From: Salegentibacter lacus
Lineage (GTDB): Bacteria; Bacteroidota; Bacteroidia; Flavobacteriales; Flavobacteriaceae
Direction: 5' to 3'
NCBI RefSeq assembly: GCF_020164555.1
Contig: NZ_JAIQZB010000026.1
Location: forward strand, 1 to 38,969
Length of the DNA stretch: 38,969 nucleotides
The translations under genes were made by a program, and so were the position numbers. The number at the start of each line of letters is the position of its first letter. Within the stretch, counting starts at the first letter, position 1. Below are positions 36,513-38,969 of the stretch, piece after piece. The notes below the pieces were generated by a model, which saw only the letters and a list, made by a program, of their open reading frames with translations, was not told the DNA's origin and ran no database searches.

Positions 36513-37285
36513 TGCCGCAAAAAAATCACGAAACTCAGGGAAAAACTACGAAAGATGAGTCAGAAATTTACTCCCTAAATGAGTCTAAGCTTGACGGAAT
36601 TAAGGTAAAAGTTATTATTCCGGCTTATAACGAAGAAGAATCCATTGCCAAAGTGATTGCTGAAATTCCTAAGATTGTTCAGGAAATAATAGTGGTAAGC
36701 AACAATTCTACCGATGCTACTGAAGAAAACGCTCTAAATGCCGGTGCAACCGTGCTTCAGGAAAATCAAAAAGGTTATGGTTATGCCTGTTTAAAGGGTA
36801 TAGACTATATCTCAAAACAATCAACAACACCCGACATTATTGTCTTTCTCGATGGCGATTACAGCGATTTTCCTTCTGAATTAACCAAAATTATTGCGCC
36901 AATTATTGAAGAAAACAAAGACCTGGTGATTGGTACCCGGGTAAAAAAATGGCGTGAAAAAGGCTCAATGACTTTTCCGCAGATATTTGGGAATTGGCTG
37001 GCAACTTCTCTTATGAAATTATTCTTTAACGCCCGCTTTACCGATCTCGGTCCGTTTAGGGCGATTAAATACAATAAGTTGCTGGAACTTGAAATGCAGG
37101 ACAAAACCTACGGCTGGACGATAGAAATGCAATTAAAAGTCTTAAAAAAAGGGTTTTCTTACACCGAGGTTCCCGTACATTATAAGAACAGGATTGGCAC
37201 TTCAAAAGTTTCGGGCACGGTGAAAGGTGCTATCTTTGCAGGAATCAAAATCCTTGGATGGATTTTTAAATACAGTTTTAAGTAA
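36512..37285 (+). CDS. Family 2 glycosyltransferase, DPM1/polyprenyl-phosphate type
   Basis: This 257-residue GT-A enzyme has VKVIIPAYNEEESI (32-45), NNSTDAT (64-70) and the metal-binding DGD (114-116) in VFLDGDYSDFP. The C-terminal section YGWTIEMQLKVLKKGF with VPVHYKNRIGTSKVSGT matches dolichyl/undecaprenyl-phosphate sugar transferases. It has a short hydrophobic C-terminus (ILGWIFKYSFK) rather than long membrane segments, so it probably works at the inner face of the membrane, attaching a sugar to a polyprenyl carrier or lipid. Both ends overlap neighbours by TAATG, so it is translationally coupled to the iron-sulfur protein and to the next glycosyltransferase. The acceptor is unknown. Confidence 0.9.
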   Translation: MPQKNHETQGKTTKDESEIYSLNESKLDGIKVKVIIPAYNEEESIAKVIAEIPKIVQEIIVVSNNSTDATEENALNAGATVLQENQKGYGYACLKGIDYISKQSTTPDIIVFLDGDYSDFPSELTKIIAPIIEENKDLVIGTRVKKWREKGSMTFPQIFGNWLATSLMKLFFNARFTDLGPFRAIKYNKLLELEMQDKTYGWTIEMQLKVLKKGFSYTEVPVHYKNRIGTSKVSGTVKGAIFAGIKILGWIFKYSFK

Positions 37286-38751
37286 TGGATTTCGCCATTA
37301 TCATCATATATACGCTTGCCCTGCTGCTCATTTTCTTTTATAGTATTTCGCAGCTTCAGTTGTTATTGAATTATCTCAAGGCAAAAAAAGAGGTGGATAT
37401 CTCGGAAAAATTTAATCTAGATAATATATCTGAAATTCCTTTTGTAACCATCCAACTTCCACTTTACAACGAACTTTATGTGGTGGAACGTCTGCTGAAA
37501 AACATTGCAAAAATTGATTATCCCGGGGAAAAACTGGAAATACAAGTTCTGGATGATTCTACCGATGAATCAGTTGAAAAAATTGAAATATTAGTAGCTC
37601 AACTCCAAAAAAACGGACTTGATATAAAGCACATTACCCGCAAAGATCGTAGCGGCTTTAAGGCAGGTGCTTTAAAAGAAGGTTTAAAAATCGCTAAAGG
37701 GGAGTTAATAGCGATTTTTGATTCCGATTTTTTACCCAAGCAAGACTGGCTACTGCAAACTGTTCCCTACTTCAAGGATCCTGAAATAGGCGTGGTGCAA
37801 ACCCGCTGGGGACATATAAACCGAAATTATTCCCTGCTTACCAAAATTCAGGCATTCGCTTTGGACTTTCATTTTATCCTGGAACAGACCGGCCGTAATT
37901 TTGGACGGCATTTTATCAACTTTAATGGTACAGCCGGAATATGGAGAAAGGAATGCATTTTGGATTCAGGAAATTGGAGCGGAGACACCTTAACCGAAGA
38001 TCTGGACCTAAGTTACCGAGCGCAACTCAAAAAATGGAAGTTTAAATACCTGGAAGATGTAGAAACCCCGGCCGAATTACCGGTGGCGATAAGTGCAGCC
38101 CGCTCCCAGCAATTTCGATGGAATAAAGGCGCTGCAGAGAATTTCAGAAAGAATTTCAAAAAGCTCGTTAAAGATAAATCGGTTTCTCTTAGCACTAAAT
38201 TTCACGCGTTTTTTCATCTTTTAAATTCCAGTATGTTTTTGGTGATCTTGGTTTTGGCGGTGCTAAGTATTCCTGTGTTGTTTATTAAAAATAATAATCC
38301 ACAGTTTAATTGGTATTTTAACCTGGTGGCTTTCTTTTTGGTAAGCACGGTTATTTTTCTTTTCTGCTATTACGCTGCTTATGCAAAGATTCATGGGAAA
38401 AGCTTTAAAAGTTTCCTGAACTTTATCGGGATGTTTTTTACGTTTTTTTCGGTAGCTATGGGATTTTCGGTTCATAATTCCCTGGCGGTTTTGGAAGGGC
38501 ATTTCGGGAAAAAATCGGCGTTTATAAGAACGCCGAAATTCAATGTGGATTCCCTAAAAGATTCCTGGAAAAATAATATTTATATTCAGCAGAAATTTTC
38601 ATTAAGCATTGGGGTTGAATTCGCTTTGTGGCTGTATTTTGGTTTCGGCCTCTATAGCGCTTTTATGCTGAATGATTTTAGTCTTGCCATTTTTCATCTG
38701 ATGCTTTTTATAGGCTTTGGGTTTGTGGTTTTTAGGTCGGTTAGAATTTAA
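37285..38751 (+). CDS. Cellulose-synthase-like family 2 membrane glycosyltransferase
   Basis: This 488-residue membrane glycosyltransferase begins with one membrane segment (2-20). The GT-A domain has VTIQLPLYNE, VLDDSTDES (Asp90, Asp91), FDSDF (145-149), TEDLDL (237-242, catalytic base region) and the QQFRW motif (275-279) of the CESA/CslA group. Four or more C-terminal membrane segments follow from about 310. Such enzymes extend or transfer beta-linked sugars across or at the membrane. With the DPM-like gene before it, it suggests a glycolipid or exported glycan as the end product of the operon. Its ATG overlaps the preceding stop as TAATG. The sugar donor cannot be read from sequence. Confidence 0.9.
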   Translation: MDFAIIIIYTLALLLIFFYSISQLQLLLNYLKAKKEVDISEKFNLDNISEIPFVTIQLPLYNELYVVERLLKNIAKIDYPGEKLEIQVLDDSTDESVEKIEILVAQLQKNGLDIKHITRKDRSGFKAGALKEGLKIAKGELIAIFDSDFLPKQDWLLQTVPYFKDPEIGVVQTRWGHINRNYSLLTKIQAFALDFHFILEQTGRNFGRHFINFNGTAGIWRKECILDSGNWSGDTLTEDLDLSYRAQLKKWKFKYLEDVETPAELPVAISAARSQQFRWNKGAAENFRKNFKKLVKDKSVSLSTKFHAFFHLLNSSMFLVILVLAVLSIPVLFIKNNNPQFNWYFNLVAFFLVSTVIFLFCYYAAYAKIHGKSFKSFLNFIGMFFTFFSVAMGFSVHNSLAVLEGHFGKKSAFIRTPKFNVDSLKDSWKNNIYIQQKFSLSIGVEFALWLYFGFGLYSAFMLNDFSLAIFHLMLFIGFGFVVFRSVRI

Positions 38752-38969
38752 AAGGCTAAATAGATTAAATTCAAAATTGTTGTCATCGTCATCCTGAACT
38801 CGTTTCAGGATCTAACAAGATTTGAATATCCACATCATAGATCCTGAAATAAATTACCATTGACGTATTTTTCAAGTTGCTGTTTTATAGCTGATTACCA
38901 TGTTCATTTCTTTTGCCATTTTGAATAAGCTTTTTTGTTTATTAAGTAGTATTTTTTCTTGGTAAGCTT
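38752..38969. other. Noncoding right edge
   Basis: No open frame of note lies after the last glycosyltransferase. The stretch holds the palindromic repeat at 38791-38849 and is otherwise AT-rich. No classical terminator with a T-run is visible, so the operon could continue beyond the edge. Confidence 0.5.
38791..38849. repeat. Palindromic ATCCTGAA repeat
   Basis: ATCCTGAA (38791-38798) and TTCAGGAT (38804-38811) form an 8-base stem with a 5-base loop. TTTCAGGATCT (38803-38813) also has a perfect inverted copy, AGATCCTGAAA, at 38839-38849. Such ATCCTGAAnnnnTTCAGGAT elements are widely scattered in intergenic DNA of Bacteroidota, so this is probably a REP-type element. It lies 40 bases after the last gene and could act in mRNA 3'-end protection or termination. 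Confidence 0.75.

Overview
The window looks like chromosome of a marine or soil Flavobacteriaceae bacterium (Bacteroidota; a Gramella/Salegentibacter/Zunongwangia-like relative is my inference). The signs are SusC/SusD proteins, GLPGLI-family proteins, several GH92 enzymes, AT-rich DNA, few Shine-Dalgarno sites, and TAnnTTTG-type -7 boxes.

Left flank (1-4150): a possible 3' end of a plus-strand gene enters from the left edge. Three tandem GLPGLI paralogues follow on the minus strand; the last lacks the C-terminal tail of the other two. A plus-strand SLC13/DASS anion transporter is broken by four single-base frameshifts. A strong hairpin terminator at 4120-4147 closes the next operon.

Polysaccharide utilization locus (4170-28839): reading leftwards from about 26.9 kb, twelve tightly packed minus-strand genes encode GH92, a sodium/solute symporter, GH130 phosphorylase, a CBM9-like protein, a GH10-like TIM-barrel lipoprotein, GH92, GH20, GH29, GH92, GH92, SusC and SusD. 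Most junctions overlap or are 1-11 bases apart; the one real gap (194 bases) precedes susC. The enzyme set fits trimming of N-glycans or related alpha-mannose-rich, fucosylated glycans outside the cytoplasm. A mannosyl-sugar would then be imported by the symporter and split by phosphorolysis. Four different GH92 active-site types are present, and one has Gln where the catalytic acid Glu normally sits. A LytS-type histidine kinase and a LytTR response regulator are divergent from the head of the operon and probably control it.

Arsenosugar-type locus (28836-38751): an AraC-type regulator converges on the response regulator with overlapping stop codons. A 619-base gap follows that holds a possible 33-residue membrane peptide. 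Then comes a plus-strand series: AhpD-like peroxidase-like protein, radical SAM ArsS, CofC-like glycosyltransferase, purine nucleoside phosphorylase, FAD oxidoreductase, a membrane protein with two [4Fe-4S] motifs, a DPM-type glycosyltransferase and a cellulose-synthase-like membrane glycosyltransferase. The ArsS, phosphorylase and glycosyltransferase steps match the known or proposed arsenosugar route. The arsenite methyltransferase ArsM is missing, and the two membrane-type glycosyltransferases suggest a lipid-linked or exported product. Three short palindromic or REP-like repeats lie within or just after this locus.
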